DNA from: Smallanthus sonchifolius | Lineage: Eukaryota; Streptophyta; Magnoliopsida; Asterales; Asteraceae | Reading direction: 5' to 3' | Assembly: GCA_023525975.1 (NCBI GenBank) | Contig: CM042034.1 | Span: 24,441,313 to 24,505,312, forward strand | DNA: 64,000 bases | Shown here: positions 22,944-35,173 of the stretch, one piece after another | Position numbering within the stretch: the stretch's first letter is position 1 | Layout of the letters: each line of letters opens with the position of its first letter | Notes under the pieces: generated by a model | What the model saw: the letters and a program-made list of their open reading frames with translations, nothing else | What the model was told of the DNA's origin: nothing | Database searches by the model: none | Program-made: the position numbers and the translations under genes

Positions 22944-24354
22944 GAACTTCTCTCTAAAGTAAAAAAACTTCAAGTATGTCAATTAACCTTTTTAATTTTC
23001 TTAACCTTTGAAGGGTCAGGAGGGATGTCAATTCACCACATAATCCAAAAATGAATTTCCCTCAAATCCCAAGGGGTACATCTGTACAATTCAACGAAAG
23101 ACCTATCCTTTTAAGAATTTTCACAAAGATAATGAGCGTATTAACCTCATTTCAGAGATTGAAGCAACTATCACCGATAAAACGACCACCGAACAAACAT
23201 GTGCGGGCCTACGTACCTGACACGTAAGGTTCATTAAACCGCAAGACTTTTATTAACCCAAAAGCACAACCGCAATCCCATAATATTCATGACGGATATT
23301 GAAATCATTTATGGGATATCATCTTCCTCTACCTTTATTTGTTGAAACCCGAACCTAAGTCCATTTGTTAAACCCCAATAAACACTACATATATGTATTC
23401 TCCCATTCCTTACTTCCACAAAAGAATGGTACACCCGCCCAAGAAGAGACACTCGGGTATAAAATCCTTGTCATGTACTCTAAACATTGGAACATTTGCT
23501 CCTTTGTTTCAAGCGGTGCCAACCGATATGAAGCTTTAGCATCCGACTTAACCCCCGGAACTAAATCAGTTCTAGTTAACTTTATTATCATTTGTTTAGT
23601 ATGGTTCTAACTTAATAAGTTTTGTGCAGATATGATCGAAATGAAATTTGTTTCTGATCACAATATGTGCATTTACTCTGAACCCCACCTGAGTAGTTTA
23701 AATTCTTATTGTTAAATTAAGTGGTATTTAGGTGTAGCAGTTAAAAAAAAGTTAATGGGATTTATATATTTATCGGTGAACATTTGGTTAAAATTGATCT
23801 AGAGTGAGTTTTTGAGCAAAAAAATGGTTTAAAGTATTAAGAATGGATTTAAATTTGATTAATACACTACAAAAAAGTGTTTTGAAAGTTCGACAAATAA
23901 TTATCATGACTTTTCTAGTTAAAATAATAAACAAATAAAACTTTTATCGTTGAAAATTCATATTTAAAAAGTTAAATATATCTGTTCACCGAAAATGAAA
24001 AAAAAGGTTAAGAAGACGTCAAAATATATGTCTACACAAAGTTTTGAATACAAAATATTTTTTGGTGAGAAACGTACAAAGGATTTTAAAGCGTTGATCT
24101 AGAAAATCAATGATTAAAATCAAAGATAATTGTTTAAAGCGTAAAAAGATTCTGAAAAGGGTAAAATTGAAATTGCTTACATTTGTTGACTTTTTACAAG
24201 TTCCCCCATTTTTTTTAAACAAGCATAACTTTTTTATACAACATTATTTTTTTTAAGTTACACCATAAATTGAGCATTGTATTATCTTTAATTTGAGTAT
24301 ATAGTGTTGCTATACTTTTATTAAAAAAGCAATTTAAAAAAAAATGATGAAGTG
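22944..24354. other. Gene-free spacer
   Basis: An open frame at 23365-23610 has fairly balanced codons but matches nothing I recognise and lacks support as a gene. The rest is AT-rich. Confidence 0.4.
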
Positions 24355-24490
24355 TATGCGTGATTATGTGATCATTGGTCATATGTATAACATGCGTGAG
24401 TACGTGATTATGGTCATGTGTATAACATGCGTGAGTACGTGATTATGGTCATTTGTATAACATGCGTGATTACGTGATTATGGTCATACG
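24355..24490 (+). repeat. Tandem repeat, 35-bp unit, about 3.5 copies
   Basis: The word gtataacatgcgtga starts at 24385, 24420 and 24455, exactly 35 bp apart, with acgtgattatggtca in each unit. Confidence 0.85.
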
Positions 24491-24679
24491 TTATTATAAA
24501 GCATGAATGATTATAACGCGGACGTATTTACCCCTCGTCCACTGAACATGTGTCGCATGCTGGTGCCTTCATACTCTAAAACTCCTTTGTACAATAACCA
24601 GACCCTATATGTCTATCACTTCTTATCTATAACAATGACGTGTCTAGGGAACCTAAAGAAAAATTACACTATAATAACC

Positions 24680-24990
24680 ATGGTTGTAAAAATCACGATT
24701 ATTCGTTAATTGGTGGATTGTCAAGGAATTTTTATCTAATTGGCTAAAAAATCGCTAATCGGTCAACGGTGGTCAAAGGCGTTCCCAGGCGGCGAAATTG
24801 GCCAAAAACGGTGGCATCCCAGTTTTTCGGCCAAACACTGTAAATTCCGGCGATTAATCCCTATTACATATAAAAATGTGTATATATATAATTTTGAAAA
24901 TTACATATAAAAACTACAATCCGATTAATCGCTAGTCGGTACCCCACCATCTGGCTGTAAAAGAGGTGGTATTCCTTTTTCATACTTAGG
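24680..24990. repeat. Dispersed repeat with gttgtaaaaatc end and cgattaatcg words
   Basis: The left end gttgtaaaaatc and internal cgattaatcgctagtcggtacc words match the 324-bp repeat at 57244-57567, where both ends are visible as inverted gttgtaaaaatc. The right end here is lost. Confidence 0.4.
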
Positions 24991-25767
24991 ACTCAAAGTA
25001 GGGGCTATACGAATCGCATCAATAACTTGAAGCCGCTGATTGATGTCTTTCAGGCTTGACTAGCTCTTTGAAAGGTATCCCCACTATCAATGGGTGGTAG
25101 AGTCACTTTAACATGTAGTTCATGTGTTTTAACATGTAGTATTTCAAGAGTGTTCTTGATTTTTCTGACAACCTTGTGTGTTTTTCTATTGTGTAAGAGA
25201 TATTGTATTGATTGAATAGTATGTGAATTTATATTCACTTAAAATCTGTTTGGCTGTGTCTTTTGAAGTATGATGTAGATCACATGATTCTCGTTGTTAT
25301 CAGACTAATTTCTTGGTCCGTGTGGTTCAATATTTTTTGTGAAGTTGTAAAAGTTTTTGTTTAAATCAAGTAGTTTTTATGTTTTTTTACAAGTTCTCTC
25401 ATGATATATTTCTTATAAAGTTGTAAATATTTTTTGATCAAGTTAAGTTAGAATTTAAGTTCTTCACAAGTCTTGTCTTTCAGACATAATTCTGAATTCT
25501 TAAAAATATGTGTGCCTTTTATTCTCATATCATATATGTTTTTGATAATCTTATAAGAATCTTGTGATTCGTCTTTTTTAAAAGTCTTGTGACTTTAATC
25601 TTATAAAATTTTCTAAAAGTCTTGTGACTCAATTCACTATGGTTTTTACCGTCTCTGGTAGTTGTGGTTGATGTCACAAGATCTTTTATTTTATGTTTAT
25701 AATAAGAGGAATAAAATCATTTGCTGTTTCTGGCATTTTTTAAAGACAAAAGTTGATATAAACGAAC

Positions 25768-25801
<34 letters not shown>

Positions 25802-26688
25802 TTTTGTGTAATAAATGTTTTTAAGCCAAAATTGGACATCATGTCTTTTAGTATGCTAAAGTTCAGTTTGGGATGTATACTTTTTTTTTAAGGAAAGATT
25901 TTTTATTTTTTTATTTTTTTTGGAAAATAGAGGTTTTTTTAATTTGGCATTGACCTGCAGTTTGATAACTTGTGATTTCTATAAACTTTGTTACCCATTA
26001 AATCAATAATCTATTTGGAAATTGATCACGTCCTGATCAATGCTTTTATTTCATATTTCCCCTATTAATTCTCCATTATTATGGTGTGTATTATTCATCA
26101 TCTGTCTCCAAGTTTTGATTAAAATTACCCTAAATTAATTCAATCAAAATTAGGTCTTGAATGATTGTTATGTTCGTATTTATTGATAGTTGCTTACGGC
26201 CTAATGAAATTAATAACAAAGTTTCTAGAAATCCCATAAACTAGACAAGTTGCAGATAGTCGCTTTGGGGAGCACAGTGTGGGAGAGCAGGTTGTTGGAA
26301 ATTTGATGATCGTTGGGAGGAATACAGGGAATAAAATTAATTTAAAATAGTTTTTTAATCAAAACTACGTCGTTTTGATAGGTTTCGCATCTAAGTTAGA
26401 TGCATAACAGCACCATATTCACTTTTCGCTTCTTAATAAGAGCTTACATATGGTTCCTTTTTTAACAAAACAAAAATGGTTGAATGTGGTTAAAGATGTT
26501 TGAGAGGTCTGCTTATTGAATTGAGTGAGGATGTTGAAATATACTTGTATGTGTTTCAATTTAATATCAACACATATGGTTTATTTAGCTTTCTTATTTT
26601 CTAATTGTTGTTGGTATTTTATTTTTGAGTCACGTGTCAAAAATTTGTTCATCATATTACCGTTCATTGAAACAATTGTAACATCCCA
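24991..26688. other. Gene-free spacer
   Basis: 25000-25240 read on the minus strand has short protein-like stretches (TLPPIDSGDTFQRASQA) broken by stops, possibly a decayed gene piece I cannot name. 25769-25799 is an ATT microsatellite. 26689 begins TGTAACATCCCAAAAATAAA, like the end of the gypsy LTR in this window, and may be an LTR fragment. Confidence 0.35.
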
Positions 26689-26818
26689 AAAATAAAGACA
26701 CTTTATTAACGGGGTTCAGGAAAAAAATAAAAGAATTAAAGTGTTGGGGACTATACGGGACTATACAAAAAAGAAAAAAAAGAGAAGGGGAGAGGGTCTA
26801 TAACTCTAGCCGCCACCT

Positions 26819-26833
26819 CCCCCCCCCCCCCCC
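26819..26833. repeat. C homopolymer
   Basis: Fifteen consecutive C on the plus strand. Confidence 0.9.
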
Positions 26834-27856
26834 AATTCACCATCTTCATCGTTTGAGGTAGGAATCAACCTCCATATTTGAGTTTTCTGTTTTAAATGAG
26901 TTTTAGGGTTCTAAGTGGATTTAGATTCATGGATCATAAACAAATTGTTTGGACGTAAAAAGTTGGTAACTTGAATAAAAACAAAGATAATTGGCCAAGA
27001 ACTTTTGAATTGACCGAAAGGCGTTTTCGACCAAAGTAGATTTCGGTCGAATAAGGAACACCGCATTCCGAACGAAAAGCTACCTTTGACAAAAAGGTTT
27101 ACGGACGAGAAAACTTTCGGCCGAAAGGGATTTCGACCGAGAATGTTTTCGGTCGAAATGTTTTAGTTATAACCATGAAGTTGACACATCTCGTTCATGA
27201 CCATTCGAACAAATAGTCAGGCGTCCTACCTTCGCTACAACAAAAAAAAGGGAACATGGGAGAAACATAGGGGAAACGACTCTTCGAAACGGTTCTAACA
27301 CCGTTGAAATGAGTTCAATCGGTGTTCGTTTGAGCCGTTTCCCCTTTGTTTCTCTCATGTTCCTCTTTTATTTGGTGTTTCCTTTTGAACCACCATCTAT
27401 GTATATAATTTCCGAAACGATGGTGTCGGTTAAAAAATATATATGAAATTTATTTTTAAAACCTTGAATTGATACCATTTAATCCACTTCTTTAGAATCT
27501 TATATTGAATTAAAAGTAGAGATTTAATCTCAAGAAATAGTTTAATATATCAAGTTGGAGGAATAGATAAACCGAAATTATATAAATTATAGACTATGAT
27601 GAGTTTACTATAATGTGTGTTTTCTGAAACTCAATCTTGTCCCTTTAAAGTCCTTATAACCGTCTCAAAAATGGATCACAACTCTTTAAATTCTTTAAAT
27701 TTGACAATTGTTTGGTAAAAAGATAGATCTGTGGTTTTTCTCACACGGATTACACATGTCTGAAACTTCCCCACTCCCCTTCCCTCCCTCAAATCCCGCA
27801 TATTCTTCTTCAATTCCCGCCTACTTCACCCTCTCATCCGCAAAAACTCAAATCCA

Positions 27857-27859
<3 letters not shown>
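26834..27859. other. Spacer with cgaccgaaa-type words
   Basis: 26990-27160 has repeated ttcgaccgaaa/tttcggtcga words. 27290-27340 shares an ~50-bp stretch (ccgttgaaatgagttcaatc) with 39670-39720. No gene identified. Confidence 0.35.

Positions 27860-27893
<34 letters not shown>
27860..27893. repeat. (TA)n microsatellite
   Basis: About 17 TA units, directly upstream of the 49-codon ORF at 27952. Confidence 0.95.
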
Positions 27894-27897
<4 letters not shown>

Positions 27898-27951
27898 TCT
27901 AGTGAGATTGGTTGAAACTACCTCACTCCGCCACCGCCGCTGAGCGACGAG

Positions 27952-28101
27952 ATGGGCAAACTCTCGGGCATCATCTACATCGTTATCTACATCATAGTAA
28001 CTTTACTCCTCCTTTTGATATCACATTCTCCAATTAATCTACTCACCGGAACAACCCCCCTCACTTCGTCCACCTACCGTCGCCGTAAACATTTCGGTTA
28101 A
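27952..28101 (+). CDS. Possible small membrane protein, 49 aa
   Basis: I do not recognise it. The frame starts MGKLSGIIYIVIYIIVTLLL: a hydrophobic helix at about residues 5-24, then a polar Ser/Thr/Pro stretch and a basic tail TYRRRKHFG. Base composition (about 45% GC with a CT-rich leader at 27770-27850) differs from the AT-rich surroundings and looks like a 5'UTR plus coding sequence. The final codons could also read into a donor-like GGTTAAG, making this the first exon of a longer gene. Short length and lack of recognised homology keep confidence low. Confidence 0.3.
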   Translation: MGKLSGIIYIVIYIIVTLLLLLISHSPINLLTGTTPLTSSTYRRRKHFG

Positions 28102-28426
28102 GTTTTTAGTTTTATTAATTTGAAAACCCCGAACTGAAAGGAGTATAAAACTGGTCAATAAAGATGCATATGGTTAGTCTTATTTATTTAGTATTACAAT
28201 AAAAATAAAGGAATCCCAAATGTAGAATCTCTTCATCCCTAGGCCTGTGTTCCAAAGAATTTCCAAAGGAAAAAAAAAGAACAAGAAAGGGAAAGCAAAT
28301 AATCGGATGAAGGGATGTCGAACACGCGACTTCTTCCATGGTGGAACGCTCATAATCTTAAATTAAATAAAAAGTAATAATAAAAAACTACTGTCTATAG
28401 AGGTTCAATTTCAATAATATATATTA

Positions 28427-28800
28427 CTAGTGGGAACCCGCGCTCCGCGACGATGCAGTAAAACACGATGGGGAAAGAGATTTTTTTCATGCTTATATTT
28501 GTATTTGACGGTTATATATTTTAAAACGTTAATAGAACAAGAATGTTAAAACTTGTAACGTAAAAATAATAGAAAACAGTTAGGGAAAACGAAGCTAAAA
28601 AATCTAGTTTCATAAATAACAAAAATAAACTACAAACTAAAAAAAAATTGAAATAAAAAAAAACTGGATAAAAAATTGGAATAAAATCTCCCCCGTATTT
28701 ACGTTAAAACAAACCGTACGAAGAAAGAAACAAAATTAAAAAATAATTAAAAAACCACAAAAGAAGGTAAAAAAAGAACACCCTCGGGGTTCGAACCTAG
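28427..28800 (-). mobile_element. Helitron 3' end
   Basis: Minus strand ends CGCGGAGCGCGGGTTCCCACTAG before T. The GC stem is of the same style as at 11405. A B-box-like GGTTCGAACCC lies about 360 bases inside, as at 11784. The 5' end is not identified and the inner border is approximate. Confidence 0.4.
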
Positions 28801-29827
28801 GTTATGGGCAGGGACGGACCTACTCTAGTGGTAGGGGTAGCCCCGCTACCCTTCAACTTTTACGCGCAGTGAAAAAAATTTTTTTTTTACGGTTTTATGT
28901 ATTCGGTTACCCTTGAGAAAAAATTACGTTACCTCTCAATTTTTTTAAAAACCTTAACACGTCATAAAAAGTCCAAAATTTTATATAAAATCTAATACTT
29001 TATAAAAAATCCTCACATTTTGTTAAAGGTTTTGAGGTATTGAGTTTTAATAAAACATGTGGGCCCAAATATTTTATTAAAACCCAATACCTCAAAGTCT
29101 CAATTATCAAACTCAACTTACCCAAGCGGCCGACCAAGAATAAAGACAGAAAGAGAGAACTGTGAGACTGTGAGAGCCAGAGACCGACCACTCGACCATC
29201 CGCTCGACCTGAGCTGAGACCACCGCATGGCAAGTGACGGAGTTTGAAAAAAAACGCAGGGGGCCGAGATTTTTTTCCTAACAGGGGAGCCGAAACTATA
29301 AAATTTTCGGCCGAATATATATAAATTAACATTACGCCGCCTCCGCCAAACCCTAGTCCTTAGCTCGCCAGTCGCATGGTACCGTAAAAAAAATTTGTTT
29401 ACATGAAAGTACGGTCAAATTTTTTATTTGTTTCATTTAAATGAAACTACGGTAAAAAAAAATCGCTACCTCTAAACTTTTATTCGAGATCCGTAACTGA
29501 TTGTGGGGGCATGAAAGGAATAAGTTGAATTGTTGGACCAATTGTGTTATCCCTCTGTAGTGTTAATTTTTAAATCTAAAATGTTAGAACACAAAAAATG
29601 GTTAAAAAACCACGTTAGGATTCGAACCTGGATAGGGATGGAAGGTTGGGAGAGTGTGTGCAAGGTGTTATCGCTGGCCAACCTATCATATCTTGTAATT
29701 TCCTCAAACACAAATCTAAAATACACTAACTATTTCGGTAGAAATAAAAAAACGACCAATCAACTAATGACACGTGGAAAACCGTTCAAATAAATCAATC
29801 AACATAACTATTTACCCCTTCGTGAAA
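28801..29827. other. Spacer of old repeats
   Basis: 28810-28860 carries a ggtaggggtagccccgctacc inverted word. 29225-29345 is a copy of the repeat at 58794-58990 (ggagccgaaactataaaatt). 29616 has a minus-strand B-box-like GGTTCGAATCC. No gene seen. Confidence 0.4.
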
Positions 29828-30241
29828 TCTATACTATATAATAAATAAAGGTTTTTTCATGCCATGTGTCGTCTTCATATTCTTTCTTATCATTTTTTTC
29901 CCGCCTCTCTCTCATATTTAATGCAATTCATATTAAAAAAAATACTAATTATACTAATAAAAATATTTATTTTAAATTATCTCTTATTATAAAAAAACTT
30001 TAAAATTTAATTATGTAACTTTTATTTCCAATCAAATAGTAAAGAAAATCAAATTATATTAAATAATAATTAACGTATTTTAGAAACCCAATTATATATA
30101 AATATTTATATATTTTGAATTTGTTTTCTATCTTAAGTGTATGTAATATAATTTTACAGTTGTAAAATATATACATAAAGATTTAAAAAATTTATATATT
30201 GATATTTTTCATCCCGTGTGTAGACACGGGATCTAAACTAG
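29828..30241 (+). mobile_element. Small non-autonomous Helitron
   Basis: Begins TCTATACTATATAATAAATA, ends with a stem cccgtgtg..cacggg, spacer and CTAG before T. 414 bp; same family as 12182-12607, and inverted relative to 30406-30816. Confidence 0.85.
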
Positions 30242-30405
30242 TGTATATTATATAACTAGCTTTAACTCCATGTGTTACATGGGGTGAAACGTTAATATTA
30301 TATTGATAACTATCTTAACACCTCTTTTTATACATTAAATAACATATCAAATGAAACCTTACAATGATGATTTACAAATTTAAAAATACTTCATTATATA
30401 CAACA

Positions 30406-30816
30406 CTAGCTTAGACCCCGTGTAATACACACGGGTGAAAAACATCAATACATAAATTTTATTTATGTATTTTACAGGTGTAAAAATGTATTACTGTATA
30501 CTAAGGATATAAAACAAAATTCAAAATATGTAAAAAATAATATATAATTGGGTTTCAGAAATACGTCAATTACTATTTAATGTAATTTGATTTTCATTTA
30601 CTCTTTGATTGAAAATAAAAATTAGATAATTAGATTTCAAAGTTTTTTTATAATAAAGGATAATTTAAAATAAATGTGTTTTATTAGTATAATTAGTAAT
30701 TTATTAAAAGATTTGTGTGCATTTAATAAGAGAGAGAGGCGGGAAAATATTGATGAGATTGAATATGGTGACGACACGTGGCATACAAAAAACCTTTATT
30801 TATTATATAGTATAGA
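30406..30816 (-). mobile_element. Small non-autonomous Helitron
   Basis: Minus strand starts TCTATACTATATAATAAATA at 30816 and ends at CTAG 30406 next to a stem CCCGTGTGTATTACACGGG. 411 bp. A further minus-strand 3' terminus (stem ccatgtgttacatgg, CTAG at 30256-30259) lies between this element and the previous one. Confidence 0.85.
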
Positions 30817-31391
30817 TTTGATGTGATATTGATAACTTTTCAATGTTTAACATTCACTAAATGTAAAAAAGAATAAAGTTTCTTTTCCTTAATGACTAAA
30901 ACCACAAAATAGCCAAAACCGTTCGAAAAATAGGGCACCAACGGTGCGAACCTGATTAAAATCAGTAGTGAATCAAAGAAATCGAAGACAATCAATTTGG
31001 TCAACGGTTTCATTGCATACGTTTTTTCTTCATTTTATTAGTTTCTTGAACTTTATCTGCCTTTTTGTATAAATTTTAACCTTGATTTTGTAACATACTT
31101 ACAAATGCTTAAGTTGTAATTAAATTTACGTATCAAAATTAAGTTACTTTTTTTTAAATCTCGTATTTTACACGAAAATCTCTCTAAACCTTTAATATTT
31201 AATCTCTCATTTAAAATAAATAAAAATTAAAATTTCAACAATATATCGTTTTATGAATTCAAAATTTTAAACTCCAAAATTTAAAAAATCAAACTCCTTA
31301 ATATATCGACACAATTTAAACTTAAAATTCCAAAATTAAATATGAAAAAGGTTAAGCGGCGATGGAACCGTCTCATCGAACTCTAACCCGG
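30817..31391. other. AT-rich spacer
   Basis: No gene or repeat ends seen. Confidence 0.4.
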
Positions 31392-33285
31392 TATAAGGCC
31401 CAAACCCGGGAGGCCTCCCTCGTTGGATTTACTCATTCACAAACAGTTCTTAAACATGAATATCAAATAACGCAGCGGAATCATTCATTCAACATAACTA
31501 AAAACTTGTTCATACATGCGGAAGCGTACATTGTCAAATACATAAACTTAACATAAACAACTCATAACGGGATGCCAGTCTCCATGATCGACCGGGTAAC
31601 TCTTCTCGCTTGCCAAGCATCACCGTCCATCGTCCATACCTGCCTTAACCTGAATGTGCATACTAAAAAGTCAGCTACGCTGGTGAGTTCTAGCATTTCA
31701 TAAAAACTTTAACATCAACATTTGCCAAAAACATATCATTCATTCGTTTAGTAAAACCTTTCACAAAAGCATGTAATAATCTAACATCTTTAAAAAGGTT
31801 TCGTACCCATATCATCATCAACATCATAGTCATAAACACCGTTTAAACGGATCGTTCATTAAAACTTTTAACATTCATTTAAGTCATACATTATCGTTAT
31901 CTAATTCTGTATCTTACTTTACGCGTCACAGTGTCCCCGAAGGAACCTTTGGTGTTGTGGGCAACCGTTACGTATCGCCGTCATTGCCACAACCATACAC
32001 TACGTGGGGTCAACCGTTACGTATCGCCGTCATTGCCCAACCATTCATTACGTGGGGTCAACCGTTACGTATTGCCGTCATTGCCCAACACGCATCTTTC
32101 CATTGGAAATCAACCGTTACGTATCGCCGTCATTGATTTCCTTTACCCTTTTCATTTAGGATGATCGTCATCACCCGAGTAACCGTCGTTACTCCCTTAT
32201 CAGTTGTACAACATCAAAACCATCGACAGGCCACCAAGACACTGCCCTGTTGTTCTTATGGTAACTATGGCTCGCTGTCCATAATCTACCACAAGGCTGG
32301 GATCACATTCCCAGACTTCATTCGTCAATTCCATTCATTCGACAGATTAGATTTGTAATGACTTCTTTAAACCTTTACCTCTTTCCCTTTTCATTAAACA
32401 CTTCCTCATTTAGACCGTTCATAAACATTCGTAAACCTTTTTGGCAAAAACACTTCATAACCTTTCCTTTCGTAAACATCGTTTCGTTAAAACATCATTT
32501 CGTTAAAACATAATTTAGTAAGTATGCACACCAGCCCAAAACATTTAACAAAACATTTAAAAGAGGGCTCTAGAACTCACCTGATACGCTATTATGGGTT
32601 GTCCTAAACGAAGGTCCAACAACGTCACTTCCGATCTGAATTGATTAGTTAAATACACATCAGACCAATACCGACTCTAACGGTTTAACCATTCTAACAT
32701 ACTGACTTCACTTAACCAGTTCTGATATCTGCGCACTTGGCAAGTGCGCAGACCCTGCTGCCTGCGCACTTATCAAGTGCGCAGACCCTGCTGCCTGCGC
32801 ACTTATCAAGTGCGCAGGTCCCTCCTCCTGCGCACTTAGCAAGTGCGCACGACCTGTTCTTCGCGAAAAACCCTAACTTTCGCATTCGGGTCTGATCATG
32901 TCAAGATCCTGAACCTGTTGCATTCAAAACGTTCGTTTTCCATTAAGGAACTCAAATCCATGATTATCTTTCAGTTTCATCCGTTCAAACCTTACCTTTT
33001 CACCCAAAACCCGAAAAACCCAAAAACGAACTAAAACTCAGATTTAGGTCGGATCGTTACCTGAATCGAGTTTCTGATCCGGAGGTTCTTCTCACGAGTT
33101 ATGAAGTAACACTTTGCTGAAGTCTCGGGTCGATCCGCCAACTTTCTCTCTCTCTAAAAGTTGCAAATGAGAGAAAAGGGGTGGCATAGGCTATTTATAG
33201 CCCGCTGACCCATCCGACCCGACTCGTCATGCCTCGTTCGTTTATTCCGTTATTATAACTGTCGTTTTATTTTTGGGATGTTACA
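31392..33285 (-). repeat. Gypsy 3' LTR
   Basis: 1894 bp, ends TGTAACATCCC (minus strand) and, mutated, TATAAGG on the plus strand. TATA word CTATAAATAG at 33200-33191 (minus). It contains four copies of the 20-bp word CCGTTACGTATCGCCGTCAT (31965-32135, one with a base change) and four GCGCACTT-N3-AAGTGCGC palindromes (32729-32849). A purine tract (plus-strand acccccctta, 33291-33300) adjoins it. Confidence 0.92.
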
Positions 33286-33438
33286 AGTCTACCCCCCTTA
33301 CAATAGGTTTCGTCCCCGAAACCTCATCATAAGTCAAATAGGTGAGGGTACGACTCCCTCATTTCCTTCTCTATTTCCTAAGTGGCTTCCGATCCCTTTC
33401 GATGCTTCCATTGGACTTTAACCAATTGGATAACTTTA

Positions 33439-35173
33439 TTACGTAAACGTTTTCTCCTTCCGATCAAGGATGGCCACGGGTTCTTCGATGTAATTAAGGC
33501 TGTTGTCAACCTCGATGTCAGTAAGGGGTACGTGAGCCGATTCATCCGCCAAACACTTTCGCAAGTGTGATACATGGAAAGTAGGATGAATCCCACTTAA
33601 CTCATCAGGCAACTCCAACCGATAAGCGACTTCCCCAACCCGTGCCATTATCTTGAATGGTCCGACAAACCTCGGACTTAACTTTCCTCTCTTTCTGAAT
33701 CGTATGATTCCCTTCCATGGTGACACTTTCGGCATTACTCTGTCACCAATATCAAACTCAATAGGCCTTCGTCGTTTATCCTCATAGGATTTCTGACGAT
33801 CTTGTGCGGCCTTCATTCGCGCTTTGATCTGATCAAACCTTTCCGACGTCTCTCTTACGACTTCGAGACTTCCTAATTCCTTCTATCCAATCTCACCCCA
33901 ACAAACCGGGGTCCTACATCTTCTCCCATACAACATTTCGTAAGGCGGCATGCCTATCGTCGTGTGATGACTATTGTTGTAGGAGAATTCATCTAACGGC
34001 AGATGGCTGTCCCAACAGCCACCGAAGTCGATAATACAAGCACGGAGCATATCCTCCAATGTCTGAATGGTCCTTTCGGACTGACCATCCGTTTGCGGGT
34101 GGTATGCTGTGCTGATGTTAAGCCTCGTGCCCATCGCCTCGTGAAATCTTTTCCAGAACCTCGATATGAATCGTGTGTCCCGGTCAGATACAATCGTCAA
34201 AGGCATCCCATGCCGTGCTACTACTTCGTTAATAAATACTTCCGCTAACCTTTCCGACGAGAACATCTCGCGAATAGGTAGGAAATGAGCACTCTTCGTT
34301 AAACAGTCCACAATTACCCAAATGGTGTCATGACCTTTAGCTATGCGAGGTAGCTTAGTTATGAAGTCCATGGTAATGTGTTCCCACTTCCATTCCGGTA
34401 TATCAAGTGGTTGAATCTTTCCATACGGTTTCTGGTGCTCGGCCTTTACTTGCGAGCAAGTCAAGCACTTGCTTACATACTTCGTCACATCACGTTTCAT
34501 TCCAGGCCACCGGTATTCCTTTCTCAGATCTTGGTACATTTTATTGGTACCCGGGATGGATAGAGTAACGAGACTTATGCGCCTCATCCAAGATTTTGGT
34601 CCTAAATTCGCCACCCATAGGTATCCATATCCGTCCACAACGTGTCCTAACACCAAGGGTGTTATACTCCAACTTGTCCTGTTGGCCAACCATCATTTCC
34701 TTCTTCATGTTTTCCTCCTTAAGCGCCTCATCTTGAGCCTTTTCCATTTCTCTTATCACATCCGATGTTACAACCAACTGGAAAGCTTTCACTCTAATAG
34801 GAGTAGGCACATCCTTTCGGCTTAGAGTGTCAGCCACCACGTTTGCCTTTCCAGGGTGGTATATGATTTCACAGTCATAATCTTTTAGGAGTTCTAACCA
34901 TCGTCTCTGTCTCATATGAAGCTCTCTTTGTTCGAAGAAGTACTTCAAACTTTTGTGGTCAGAGTAAATAGTAAACTTCACCCCGTAAAGGTAGTGCCTC
35001 CAGATTTTCAATGCAAATACGACAGCAGCAAGTTCCAAATCATGAGTCGGATAGTTGACTTCGTGAACTTTCAACTGCCGCGGCGCATATGCAATCACTC
35101 TCCCGTTGATAGATTCTTGTGTAGTCTTGACTATACCTCTCTCGTTCTTGATAGACGTTATCTTTTTCAGCAT
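33439..35173 (-). pseudogene. Gypsy pol remnant: RNase H, integrase, chromodomain-like tail
   Basis: RNase H (35173-34541) shows YAPRQLKVHEVNYPTHDLEL, YSDHKSL and KANVVADTLSRK. Integrase (34689-33883) shows the H/C region (CLTCSQVKAEH), MDFI, SDRDTRF and YHPQTDGQSERT with the catalytic D, D, E. The tail (33816-33439) has VGPFKI and HPTFHVSHLRKC and, after a frameshift near 33450, VKVQWKHRKGSEAT. Frames are broken between RNase H and integrase (~34550), after integrase (stop at ~33880) and in the tail. RNase H before integrase is the Ty3/gypsy order. Non-functional. Confidence 0.9.

Noticed and set aside
23365..23610. 81-codon frame with balanced composition
   Set aside because: No start context, splice structure or recognisable family; possibly a decayed gene piece but not supportable.
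24355..24490. CRISPR-like array
   Set aside because: Contiguous 35-bp tandem units without spacers in a plant genome; an ordinary minisatellite.
29000..29332. 110-codon minus-strand frame resembling 58757-58942
   Set aside because: The similarity comes from a shared short repeat, not from a protein family.
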